Positions 11,701-22,028 of a DNA stretch of 64,000 bases are shown here, piece by piece. Below the pieces are notes generated by a model, which did not search any database, was not told where the DNA came from, and was given only the letters and a program-made list of their open reading frames with translations. How positions within the stretch are numbered: position 1 is the first letter of the stretch; each line of letters opens with the position of its first letter. Location of the stretch: positions 90,204,368 to 90,268,367 of the forward strand of contig NC_058337.1 of the NCBI RefSeq assembly GCF_905475395.1, written 5' to 3'. This DNA comes from Chrysoperla carnea (taxonomy: Eukaryota; Arthropoda; Insecta; Neuroptera; Chrysopidae). The translations under genes were made by a program, and so were the position numbers.

Positions 11701-14644
11701 TCTCTTAAAATATGTAAAAAAAAAAAAAAACTGTAATAAGCAAAAATATTTTTCATTAAAATCAACAACTTTTTGTTCGAAACATTTCCTCTAAAATATT
11801 TTTTTTTTTGCTGTACTCTATAACATCCTAAATTATTAAGCATTTATTCTGATCCACCACGTATATTTTGTGTTAAGTAAAAAGATTCAAGTTTAGCCAA
11901 AAAGATTCTTTAACATAACATTAAACAAATATTTTTCATAAATTGTGGTTCACCAATATCTATCTTGAATTAAAACTTAAAAAATCGAAGCAGCCAATGT
12001 GTCTTTAGTATAGTACTATAGTAGTATAAGCTACGCAATATTACCAATAATTCATATTCTGAAGGCATTTTTTTTTCTAGAAATGTTAAAAATTCATGCT
12101 AACAAAGCTGTTAAATCGTAGTACCGAATAAAAATTAAATAACTTCAATATATTTTAGGATATCTTTTTAGATTTTCGATTACGGGTTTCCTCCCGTAGA
12201 GTTATAAACTAAAAATATTTTGATTGATTGACATTCAAATTGTTTAAGAATAACTTTTGTTTACTTCTATTTTTTGAATTTCAGTATGATCAAAAGAATA
12301 TTAGGCGAAGAGTATATGATGCCTTAAATGTATTAATGGCAATGAATATAATATCCAAAGAGAAGAAAGAAATCCGATGGTTGGGTTTACCAACAAATTC
12401 ATTACAAGAATGTTTACAATTAGAAAAAGAGAAGCAGAAAAAAATAGATAGTATCAAACAAAAAACACAACAATTACGTGATCTCATTTATCAACAAATA
12501 TCATTTAAGAATTTAGTGGAAAGAAATCGTGAACAACAAAGACATTTTGGTGTACCACCAATTAATTCAACTATACCGTTGCCTTTTATTATAGTTAATA
12601 CCGACAAGAAAACATCTGTAGAATGCAGTATTTCAAATGATAAGTAAGTTACTGCATTTTTCTTATAATTTTCTTCTCTATCTCGATTACATGCATTTAT
12701 TTTAGAAAATAAAATTTGGCGTTAAATTTGAAATTAGTATTTTAAGGACTTTCATGCATTAACAATATAAATAGAGAATTAAAATAATTATGATAATATA
12801 TAAGTGTAAATGATTTTGAATGATTTAAGAAAGAAAAAATATACAGCTATCGAAATAATTTCTTTGAATTTTTAGTTTAAAAAGTGACGAAAATCAAGGC
12901 AGTACATGGAACTAAACGGACAATATAAATCGGCATTTCTCAAAAATCACTTCGATAACTTGACTACAAATTTTTACAAAAAATAATTATCTAAATTTTT
13001 AGAATTTCATATAATTGTTCAATTTTCTATTCATTTAAAATTTGCATACTGTTTTCCCTATACTATACTATTGGTAGTACATGAACGTCCTTAATTTTTG
13101 TTAATTAGAACTTTTTAAAATTAAAACTTTTATTTCTCAAGAAATCGCATAACGTTTGTATTTTTGTATACGTTTTTGTGACAGAAATGAATTATTCTCT
13201 ATTTGTGTATTCTAAGGAGTCGGTAAATAATGGCTAAAAAAGTCAAATATCGGGTTCACTTTTTTCTAACGTGATTTTTATGAAAACGCATTCATACAAA
13301 GTGAGAAAAAATGTGATTTATGGTCATTGTATTTTTATACCATGTATATAGGGTATGAAATATATCAAAGTATACTAAGTTTAGTCTCAAGTTTGTAACG
13401 CTTAAAAATATTGGTACAGGTGTTCATACAATCATCTAATTAGTCCATTTTAGGCTGCCCGTCTGTACGCCTGTCTGTAAACACGATAACTCAAAAACGA
13501 AAGGAGTTATCAAGTTGAAATTTTTATAGCGTGCTTAGGACATAAACAGTGAGGTCGAGTTCGTAAATGAGCAACATAGGTCAATTGGATCTTGGATCCG
13601 TATGATCCATCTTGTAATGTTCCTTATAAAAAACAATTTTTGTTTAAAACAGTTTTTCGTAAACATCATTGTTTACCCGTGAGGGCGCAAATTAGGTGCA
13701 AATTTTATAGTATGTGTTATATGGAAATATTAGTTATGTGTGTGTGGATATCTTTCTTTACTTACGTGACGTACACAAACGATTGCGACACCAACATTGT
13801 GTATACAATGTATTTCAACAATTAACTCAATCAATTGTTTATTTTCACTTGTTTTTTCTCAATTTTAGAATGGAGTACAGCTTTACATTTGATGATATGT
13901 TTGAAATAAATGATGACATAGAAGTTTTGAAAAGAATTGGAATGCTTATGGGTAAGTTTTATTGAACATTATCAAAACTATTAAATTAGATCGGAGAACT
14001 AAAATAGTTTTTTTAACTCAGAAATTATTCCTTGTGGTATGTGTCATTTATGCTTAAAAGGAAAAACAATTAAGACAATTGTATCATACTTGAAAAACCA
14101 ATTATTTAATAATTGTAATTAATCTACTGATTTAAGTGAAAATTATACCTTAATCAAAGAGATAAAAAGAAAGTACTTCCGAATGAATTACCTGGTGTAC
14201 TAAGTTATGCCTGTGACAGGTGTATAATTAATTTTTAAATTTATAAAATTTTATAGGTTTGGATAAAGGACAAATAAGTGAAGAAAATATCAGAAAGGCG
14301 AAAAGCATGTTACCAAAATCTTTAGAAAAATATGTTGAACGTAAGTTCTTTAACTTCGAGATACATTTCATGAATTATTAATAATAAAATTTTTAATAGA
14401 ATTAGCACATGGCATAGAAGATCCAACAATTGATGATATATTATCATCAGCGGGGCCAGGGCCTAGTTGCAGTAAACTGGAACCACTTCCTACTGAATTT
14501 GTAGAAACACATTTAGCATGTGAAGGTGACACTTCACATCAATCATCATATTCAGATCCACTCTCACCGAATCATTCTCAAGATTTTTCCGACGATGAAC
14601 AAGATTCTGATGAGCCATCAAGCGATGATATTGATATCAACTAG
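8710..14644 (+). CDS. Dp: E2F dimerisation partner DP (TFDP), 5' end missing
   Basis: Transcription factor DP pairs with E2F in the nucleus to bind E2F sites and control S-phase genes. Eight exons join in phase: 8710-8773, 9552-9631, 10372-10622, 11173-11338, 12285-12643, 13869-13951, 14257-14340 and 14400-14644 (TAG). They give 443 visible residues. In order: a short N-terminal part ([20 protein letters not shown]), a Gln/His-rich tract in exon 3, the winged-helix DNA-binding domain from about residue 140 ([30 protein letters not shown]) continuing in exon 5 with [20 protein letters not shown], then a coiled-coil dimerisation helix (about 228-275). The DP-specific half follows: [34 protein letters not shown]. 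The tail is acidic ([15 protein letters not shown]), as in other DPs. All introns are GT-AG. No start codon was found; exon 1 needs an upstream exon ending in phase 0, and none could be supported in 1-8709, so it may lie outside the window. Confidence 0.95.
10203..10228. repeat. Perfect 11-bp hairpin in a Dp intron
   Basis: AAACTCTAGCT and AGCTAGAGTTT flank a TCAG tetraloop between Dp exons 2 and 3, with no mismatch. Function unknown. Confidence 0.7.
10417..10512 (+). repeat. CAA/CAG-rich polyglutamine tract in Dp exon 3
   Basis: The stretch is a nearly pure run of CAA with scattered CAG, CAC, CAT, ACA and ATA codons. It encodes a Gln-rich segment with a few His, Thr and Ile interruptions just N-terminal to the DP DNA-binding domain. 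Glutamine runs in this position are common in insect transcription factors and are usually length-variable. The antisense leucine-rich reading frame is only the shadow of this repeat. Confidence 0.9.
13331..13852 (+). repeat. Dispersed repeat family A, copy 2, in a Dp intron
   Basis: Homologous to 1441-1990. It fills the end of the Dp intron 12644-13868 and stops about 16 bases before the acceptor of exon 13869-13951, so its pyrimidine-rich end forms part of the splice acceptor region. The short open frames here (13592-13965) are read-throughs of the repeat into the exon. Confidence 0.75.
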
Positions 14645-14799
14645 CTACAACTATGGTGCAGACTGATATATTTAATTGTAATAACATTATTGCGGTTTTC
14701 TTATCTCAAAACGAATATTTTAAGCGTTTTTGAAGATGATTGTGTTTGTAGTCTTGAAAGAACAAAAAAATCATTCTGTATTCATAGTCAATAGTGGAA

Positions 14800-14839
14800 T
14801 CGTCGATTTTTTTTTTAATAAAATATAAAAAATCGACGA
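14800..14839 (+). terminator. Dp poly(A) signal in a hairpin loop
   Basis: AATAAA at 14817-14822, about 170 bases after the Dp stop codon, followed by a long T-rich stretch from about 14844, as expected for a cleavage region. The signal lies in the 14-base loop between two perfectly complementary 13-base arms (TCGTCGATTTTTT at 14800-14812, AAAAAATCGACGA at 14827-14839). Use as the real polyadenylation site is inferred. Confidence 0.55.
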
Positions 14840-16651
14840 ATATTTGTTTTTTTTCTTTTTTTTTTCTTTTTGGTTATTTCGGTATAAAAATTGTATTGAC
14901 TGAAAGTTATTAAATTCTTTTTTATTTTTAATTGCAATTCTTTTCTCCTGTGTCTCCGAAAAATTAAAATCGATAAAAGAAAATTTTAAACGAATAAGAA
15001 AGCATGTTTGACGTTGAATTCTGTTTGTTAAATTATTATAACAGAAAATTTTAGAAATATTTCGATAGTTTCAAGTTGAAAGAACAATAGCGAATTCCAC
15101 ATAATAATTAGTAAGAAATTTTTATTTCACAAAAGCACTTTAAAAGCTTTAATTTCTTAATTAAGCGGGAAATTTCACATCTATTACGAAATTAATTTTA
15201 CGGTGAGTTGAGGTCAACATGTAATGCAGTTATTTTTGGGAGACACTTAAGAAATACTTTGTTTAAAATAAAAAATATAAAAAATAATTAAAAGGTGTTA
15301 TAATAACGCTTCAGTCAAAATTGTTACAGTACAATACTTATTGGTGATGATATGAAGGAATGTATTCATACAAAAAAAAATTGAACTGATGAACAAAAAA
15401 TATAATGTCGTTTTAATGTTAGTTTTAATAAATAATTATGTCACGTCAACACTCTAGAGTACAATATTTTTTCATAACTTCATTTGTTTTGTTTTCTTTA
15501 TTTTCATCATTAATTTTTGTTTTATAAATATTTTATCAATTTGAATAAAATATTTTTTGAAAATTCACATTTAATTAATACAATTCAGTTCGACTAAATA
15601 TACACAAGTTTTTAAATTGATATTGTATAAAAACAAATATTTATTAATTACATAAAGTTATGTATTTTTATTTGATTAGTTAACGTTTTCACAACTTTAA
15701 AAGTGGGTTTTTGTTTCAAAAGTGATTTTAGGATTTATTTGATCATAATATATTGCGTAATGATATAGGCGCAGTCTTTACGAAAACTATTTCAAACAAA
15801 GTTTTTTTCTTTTCATCTTGTCTTAAGTTGAAACAAACAGATAAAATTTTAATGACTCTTTAAACACACATATGCATATAGTTTTGTCTTTGGTTAAAAT
15901 ATCCATCGAATTAGTAATACTGCGCCCCTATTTCAGGTATTTATCGTTGATGGTTTCAATTGAGAATCGCCATTTGGAGAAATGCGTGCCATCCACGACA
16001 AAATATACCTTCAGGTTTAATTTTAAATCTTATCGCAACTTTGACAAAATCCCCTTTGTACAGATGTGCCTAAATAAGTATAACATCCTCTACATGGATA
16101 TCATAAGTGCCATTTTTTGTTTTTTTTTGAAAATCTTTCAGCTCATTTTTAAGTTATAAATTCTTTATTTAAAAAGAAACCAAGTACATGTACTCCAATC
16201 AATAAAGAATACTGGATAATTATATTTTTTTATTCTATTCAAAACTGAAAAACCAAGATACAATTCAAGTAATTCTATATTATAAATTTTTTTTCTTATT
16301 CACTCAAAACGAAAATTTTAAAATAGTGAAAAGTGATCGTTCTATAAGGCATCTGTTTTCTAATTATATATACCAATGCATATGGCATCAAATGTAACCA
16401 TTACTATCTAAATCTTAGCTTCAAAGCTTCATTTAGATATTTTGAGAATTAACGAATTCATTTATAAATTTTTTTTTATATATAGTCAAAATTCCGCTAT
16501 TTTGATATTTATAACACTCAGAAGAGGCAAAGATATACTAACCTCAACACGTATGGGCTAATTACAAGTGAAGCAAATTAAATTGAGGTAATTCGCGTTG
16601 ATTATATTCTGCAGGAATTTGATTTATTTTGTATGGATCTTGCAGATAGAG

Positions 16652-16778
16652 GTAGCATTCAGTTTAACTCATCGCTATGTAAACGCTTAGCCAGCTATTA
16701 AAAAAGTATTTTTTTAATGTGGTCCCTCTACATGGTTCCTAAAACAATCCCTAATTGCTGAGTTAAACTGAATGCTAC
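16652..16778. mobile_element. MITE with perfect 20-bp terminal inverted repeats
   Basis: GTAGCATTCAGTTTAACTCA (16652-16671) and its exact reverse complement (16759-16778) bracket an 87-base core with no coding potential. Size and structure fit a miniature inverted-repeat transposable element; target duplication unclear. Confidence 0.8.
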
Positions 16779-17402
16779 TATTGATATATTTTCAATTTTT
16801 TAAAGGCATGGCTGTGAAAGTAAATAACTATTTCACAAAACGGTGGTATTCATTTTGGTATCTAAATATATTTGTTGGGTATTTGCAAAATATAAAGATT
16901 AAAATTTGTATTATTACACCATTTATTGAATCTACGATAAAAATGTTATTATTTTAAAGCCCGTATATAGGGTATTCAATAGAGGAGGGTCTTTTCAATA
17001 GATTTTTTATGTTAGGGAGATTAGGGACAAACATGGCAAATTAATTGTATAAAGTGGCGATTGTAAAAATAAGTTTGATAAACTGTAGTTGAAGAAATCC
17101 TTCCTTTATCGATTACTGAATCTACATATCTTGGTGATTAAAGTTGAGCTGGAGAGATGTTTGTATTTCTTGTTGTAGGAACATCTGTATATTCATTTTT
17201 TACATTAAGAAGAATTTATTTCTATTACATCGTTAATGTATTATTATGTATGATCACTTAGCATTTTCCAGTGTATCATTTATAATTCATAATTTGTATA
17301 TTAAATATAAATTTGATCAGTACATAAAAATAGTACACGTTTTATTTCATCCTGACCTAATCATTTACACCTAAAACTTCTAAAGCATGCAGTTCACACT
17401 AC

Positions 17403-18145
17403 GGATAGAGGGTTAATGTTTGCTCCTAATCACTTTGGGTTTTGAAAACTTATGGTTACAACAAAATAGTCGCGCGCTGGAGAATGATCTTGAGAACATC
17501 ATCGTAAGCTATTCAAATCAACTACTCGAACAGGATCAGGATCACAATCGACCGCTCACTTCCACTTTTAACATTTTGTATAAATGGTTTCCCGCAGATA
17601 AAAATAAGATATACTTCCGTAATAATACCGCTCTGGATGTAACCCGCCCTATATCACAACTAAAACTTATGCATCATTCAAGAATAAGAATAATTATTAA
17701 AGGAATAATATACAAGTGGAACGCAGACGAAGTATGCACATTATGCAATTTGAAGGAGCAAGAGTCTTTATCACTTTATGCTTAGATGTTCTGCTATGTC
17801 TCCATTCAGGACTGCTCTCTTTGATTACTATTCGAGGGCCTAATTGACCGAGCGGTCTAAGGCGTTAGACCGTTTGACTACTTAAACTTAGGTTGCGGGT
17901 TCGCATCCAGGTAGCGGCAGTGTGAACAATTATAATTAATGGGGCCGGTAGAAGTGATCACATTGCCGCCGCTTGAAATATGAACGAAGGAACCAATTCT
18001 ACCTACATTGTAATTGTAATAATATGGATGTAGTTACATAAATAAAGATTAACAAATAACTATGTGGGTGGCCTCTGTTATAGGCGTGTCAGAAAAACGG
18101 AGTTTAAACCCCATTATCATTATTATTATAAGTTACTATTCCACA
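17403..18145 (+). pseudogene. Degraded LINE reverse-transcriptase C-terminus, split by a SINE
   Basis: The frame from 17420 reads as the end of a non-LTR retrotransposon ORF2: YFRNNTALDVTRPISQLKL, HHSRIRIIIKGIIYKWN and a Cys motif VCTLCNLKEQESL. A frameshift near 17772 follows; the next frame continues FMLRCSAMSPFRTALFDYY, supplying the distal Cys. The SINE at 17832-18058 interrupts it; sequence after the SINE (18059-18145) ends in a (TTA)-like stretch typical of LINE 3' tails. No start, endonuclease or catalytic YxDD is present, so it is a 5'-truncated dead copy. Confidence 0.65.
17832..18058 (+). mobile_element. tRNA-Leu-derived SINE
   Basis: The head carries pol III promoter boxes: A-box TGACCGAGCGGTCTAAGGCG (17845-17864) and B-box GGTTCGCATCC (17898-17908), close to those of a leucine tRNA. 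The acceptor stem does not pair, so it is not a working tRNA gene. A 150-base unrelated body follows, ending AATAAAGATTAACAAATA. A 5-base direct repeat ACTAT (17827-17831 and 18059-18063) flanks it, a likely target duplication. Confidence 0.7.
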
Positions 18146-19270
18146 TGGAGCACTCAAATAAATCTGGCTGAACTTTTGAACTGCAACGATATCCGTAAGG
18201 AATACGCAATTTATAATTTTACCATAGAATCGTTGAAATTCAAAAGTTTTTGCCACTGATATTCATTTATTTTTGATATTTTGAACTATTTGTATACCAT
18301 GTATATATGAAATATATCATCTAAAGTCCCAAGTTTTCAACAATCTCCCGCCAATTTCCGAAGCCCTGCGTGATTTATTTCTGTACGACATTTATGTAAT
18401 TTGCTTCGAATACTTATGTAGAGTTAGTATCCACCAACGCCGTACATATTTGATGGTGTGGGGGTGAGATTTTAAGGGTTGTAACATTCATGTTCTCGCC
18501 TAAAACTGCGCAAAACTGACGCCATGGTGCTTAAAAATACTTTTACATATAGGAGCATCTTTTTAACACGCTTTTATTAGCTTCATACGTATGTTTGTAT
18601 GTTAGTATGTAACGGAAACCAAAATTTTATTTATACACAACATTGGACAGCATTTATCTTTGATTACACCTTTCAACTTTCCACTCAATCAATTTCAAGT
18701 AAAGTTTTTGATTTCGGGTTTTAATTTTAATGGACAGCTTTAAAAAATACTTATTTGTTTATTTTTATTAAACTGTCTCAAAACATTTTTTTCTATTTTC
18801 AATTGTAGATACTAAATTAGATGTACGCAGGAGTGGGGATTAAAGGAGAATTAATAAACCTTTATTAATCAATTTCAAATAGTTATTGTGTCTCCACTAG
18901 ATATTCTACTTTGAATAACTGTATCAATATGTGTTAATTACTTTTTTATGACACAGATTATCGAAAAATAAACTAAATGTAAGCAATGGATGTGTAAGTT
19001 CTATTGAAATATATTAAATTTACTTAAGAATTAGTTATGAATTCTGATTCTAATATTTGATTTATTTAAAAACCGTTTAGTGAACAATTTTTGCGAATTT
19101 CAAGATGGTGTATCCTAAACACGCATATTTAAAAAATGACATCGAAAGAATATTAAATTTTGGATAAGTAATTTATTTAAAATAAGCTAATAAAAAAACA
19201 CCATAATTAAGAGTTATACTGCGTTTATGATTGGAAAAATTTACATCACTAAATTTTGCTAATTAATTGT
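18146..19270. other. Gene-free spacer between LINE relic and COPS9
   Basis: Holds a family A fragment (18291-18340), a modestly GC-richer stretch of unknown nature (18340-18620) and the presumed COPS9 3' UTR below 19271. No supported gene. Confidence 0.5.
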
Positions 19271-20849
19271 TTACTGAAGATCTTCATCGTCGTATAAATC
19301 GTCAAAATCTGAAAAAATTAAAGATTATATTTATATTCTGCTTTCTCAATTTTTTTGCATTGTGAAATATTATTGATAATTAATTATCAATAATATTTTA
19401 TAGCAAAAAATCACACGCAAAGTAGTGTCAACAAGGATGAAAACTAGCCAGGAAATAAAGTTTTTTCTGCTTAAAAAATGCAAGTGAAGTTTTTTGACCG
19501 AAATTATCTTTATTCGGATGCAAAAAATGACCCGTAAAAAGTTCATTGTAAATTCATGTGCGCAAAGAAACATTATTCAAGGTCAAAGATCGCGAAAAGA
19601 GATTTTTTAAATATCTTCGTTAACTTTTAAGTTTATGGCAGTTTTAGTCATTATAAAATTTGTGCGTGAGTTAATTTTACATAAAATAGGTTCTATAAGA
19701 AATTTTCGTAGGAGCATCGTTTTCGAAATATTTAACTGTGAAAAGTTAGAGTAAGTTGCTTAAATGCACAATACCATAAGAAAATTCTTTTTTCATTCAT
19801 TATATTTCGAAGAAAACGCCAATGAATATCAACGGAGTAGGCTAGAAATGCTTTTTGGAGGAATTCTATCAATTGAATTCAGTTGGCTAAGGGTCTGGTC
19901 ATTATTAATAGGAAGAGAAATACTTTAAATAGCAAAGTTGTATTTTATAAAAACCAGCCATGTTGTACATACTTTTATTTAAAACAATTTTCTTAAATTT
20001 GACCAGATTCCTTGAAAACGGAATGCAAAAACAAGCATAGATTTTATGTTGAATAATTTATCAGGTTTACAAAAAAAAAAAACAAATGTTTTTGACAAAA
20101 TTTGTTTCTTTTTTTTTTATAAAGAGCTACTTTCCAATTTAAAATTTGCATTTATCTCTTATAAGAGTTACGGACCTGAGTTCGCTTTTGACAGACCTTC
20201 AAATTTAAGATCTGACTAAGTTGAAACAATCTGTTTAGTAAAAAAAATAAAACGTTTATTTTTAAATTATTTGCTTAGAATTCTAAAAGCGATATTAGTT
20301 AAATTTAGTTTTATCAATGAATATAATAAAATTGTATAGCTATATTCTCTATATTCAACTAAGAAAATGATTGATTTGGTTTGTTTGACTTTGATCATTT
20401 AAATTTAACTTGAGGTTTCACAATATCGGTTTCAACTTTTTTTAAGTAGTTGAGCTTAAACAAATTTGATGTTTATTTTAATAAATAATTATACCAAAGC
20501 AATGATTGCTTCTCAGCCTAAAATTTAGCATTTGAGTTAGTCTTAAAATCTTTTAATTATTAAAAAAATGAGGGATCTTATTTTGACTGAAACCTCACTT
20601 TTAGATGAAATGCAGGTTTGTATTAAATACAAATTAATTAAAAAATTTACCATTGAAAAATTCTGCATGTACTGCTTTTTCATTTGCTGCTAAATCCATT
20701 AAAAGTCCAGTTGAACCACCAGCCTATAAGGTTATGAATTTATTAATTCATTGAATTATTAAATTTAATGTAAGGCAAACCTCTTCCAAGTCCATATATG
20801 GACCAGCACCTTCTGGAAACATTTCATCTGCGACTAAATTAGGTTTCAT
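19271..20849 (-). CDS. COPS9: COP9 signalosome subunit 9 (CSNAP/MYEOV2)
   Basis: COPS9 is the small acidic ninth subunit of the COP9 signalosome, which removes NEDD8 from cullin ubiquitin ligases; it binds the complex through its C-terminal Phe/Asp motif. Three exons on the minus strand join in phase: 20849-20781 (ATG, 23 codons), 20723-20651, and 19308-19271 (TAA). The product has 59 residues against 57 in human. Conserved blocks are DEMFPEGAGPYMDLEE, AGGSTGLLMDLAANEKAVHA and the acidic end EFFNDFDDLYDDEDLQ. The start is the ATG opening MKP, as in other COPS9 proteins. The exons are too short to appear as long ORFs. The intron 1 donor is the less usual GTTTGC. A TTTATT at 19172-19177 (AATAAA on the gene strand) may be the poly(A) signal. 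Identification is by near-identity of the middle block recalled from the family. Confidence 0.93.
19365..19398. repeat. Perfect 34-bp palindrome in COPS9 intron 2
   Basis: AAATATTATTGATAATT followed directly by its reverse complement, without a spacer, 57 bases from the exon 3 acceptor. AT-only except for two bases; could be chance in AT-rich DNA or a small cruciform. Confidence 0.75.
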
Positions 20850-20908
20850 TTTTTTATTTGTAGAATATTATAAAATTTTATAATTTGTATTTGTTTATTG
20901 TTTTCTGT

Positions 20909-20919
20909 ATGGCGGAAGT
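20909..20919. promoter_or_regulatory. ETS/YY1-like promoter element upstream of COPS9
   Basis: ATGGCGGAAGT lies 60 bases upstream of the COPS9 start codon. It overlaps an ETS core (CGGAAGT) and a YY1-like ATGGCGG, a composite seen in promoters of housekeeping genes. It is GC-rich in a very AT-rich neighbourhood. The role is inferred from position and motif only. Confidence 0.4.
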
Positions 20920-21063
20920 TAAATCTGTGGCAGCACTTTCGCATTTTTTGACATTTATCATGGGTACAAACCATCTTCAAACCATAGTTATATTACAGCT
21001 GTTTTTGACAGTAGTTAATTCTTTACAAAATCAGATGTTTTAGTACGGGACCATAGGATACTA

Positions 21064-22028
21064 TACAGTTGATTATTTCAAAAATATACACTCTTAATAA
21101 CTTTCGGCCTGATGTGATTATTGTTTCGAGTAAAAACACGTCGACTTAGATATTGAGAGGGAAGTTCAAAAATGGTAACCAGATAATTTTAAGTTTCACC
21201 CTTTCGTCCCTAGCCACCCCAACTTTGAAATTTTAAATAGCATCCCTTACGTTGTTATATATCATTTGAAAGGGCATAAAATTCTTTATTCGTCATGATA
21301 GAAAAAAATGAAATCGATCGATTGGTTTTCAAGATAGTTTACACAGAAGGTGGAAGGTATCCACTCTTAAAAACTCTTGACCTGATGTGATTATTGTTTT
21401 GAGTGGAAACACGTCGTTTTAGGTATCGACGGGAAATTTCATTCTTTCATGCCCACCTATCCCAACTTTAAAATATCAAATAGTACAATTCCTATTTTAT
21501 GATACCTCATTTGAAAGGGTATATAATTCTCTCTTTAACCATGCTTAAAAATATGAAATCGATCGAGTGGTTCATAAGATAGACTACGCAACAGATGGAG
21601 GGTAAGAATTCAATTCAAATAGACTGGGTAGTCCATTTTAAGAGCCAATCGATCGATTCTATTTTTTTAAATCATGGTTAAAGAGAAAATTTTACGGCCT
21701 TTCAAATGAGGTATCACAAAATAGGAAGAATCATTTGAAATTCCAAAGTTGGGGTACGTGGGGGGGAGGATTATTGAACTTCCCATGGATACCTGAATTG
21801 ACGTGCTTTCACTTTAACATGGTGAATAGAGAATTTTACAGCCTTTTAAATGATGTATAATTAAGTAGGGAGACCATTTGAAATTTCAAAGTTGGGTTGG
21901 CTAAGGGGTGAAACTAAAAATTCTCAAGGTGCCATTTTTGAACTTCCCTCTAGATATCTAAAATGTTTTCACTCAAAACAATAATCATATCATCTCAAAG
22001 GTGCATACTTTTGAAATGATCAACTGTA
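21064..22028. mobile_element. 965-bp fold-back element with duplicated inner units
   Basis: Both ends carry TACAGTTGAT-ATTTCAAAA inverted repeats. Inside, an approximately 270-base unit (markers GATGTGATTATTGTTT, CCCAACTTTGAAATTTTAAA, CATTTGAAAGGG and AAATCGATCGA) occurs twice in the left half (from about 21080 and 21360) and twice inverted in the right half (about 21640-22010). The element is therefore a large imperfect palindrome. No open frame; a non-autonomous fold-back or snap-back transposon is the best guess. Confidence 0.75.

Larger units (their letters stand above)
14645..17402. other. Dp 3' UTR and gene-free AT-rich DNA with one MITE
   Basis: After the Dp poly(A) region I see no gene. 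Short open frames (for example 15872-16159 and 16772-16957) show no recognisable domain and no codon signal. The only clear structure is the small inverted-repeat element at 16652-16778. Confidence 0.6.

Noticed and set aside
12290-12487. 65-residue frame on the - strand
   Set aside because: Antisense to the Dp exon encoding the DNA-binding and coiled-coil region.
17845-17910. A tRNA gene
   Set aside because: A and B boxes are present, but the acceptor and T arms do not fold properly and a SINE body follows.
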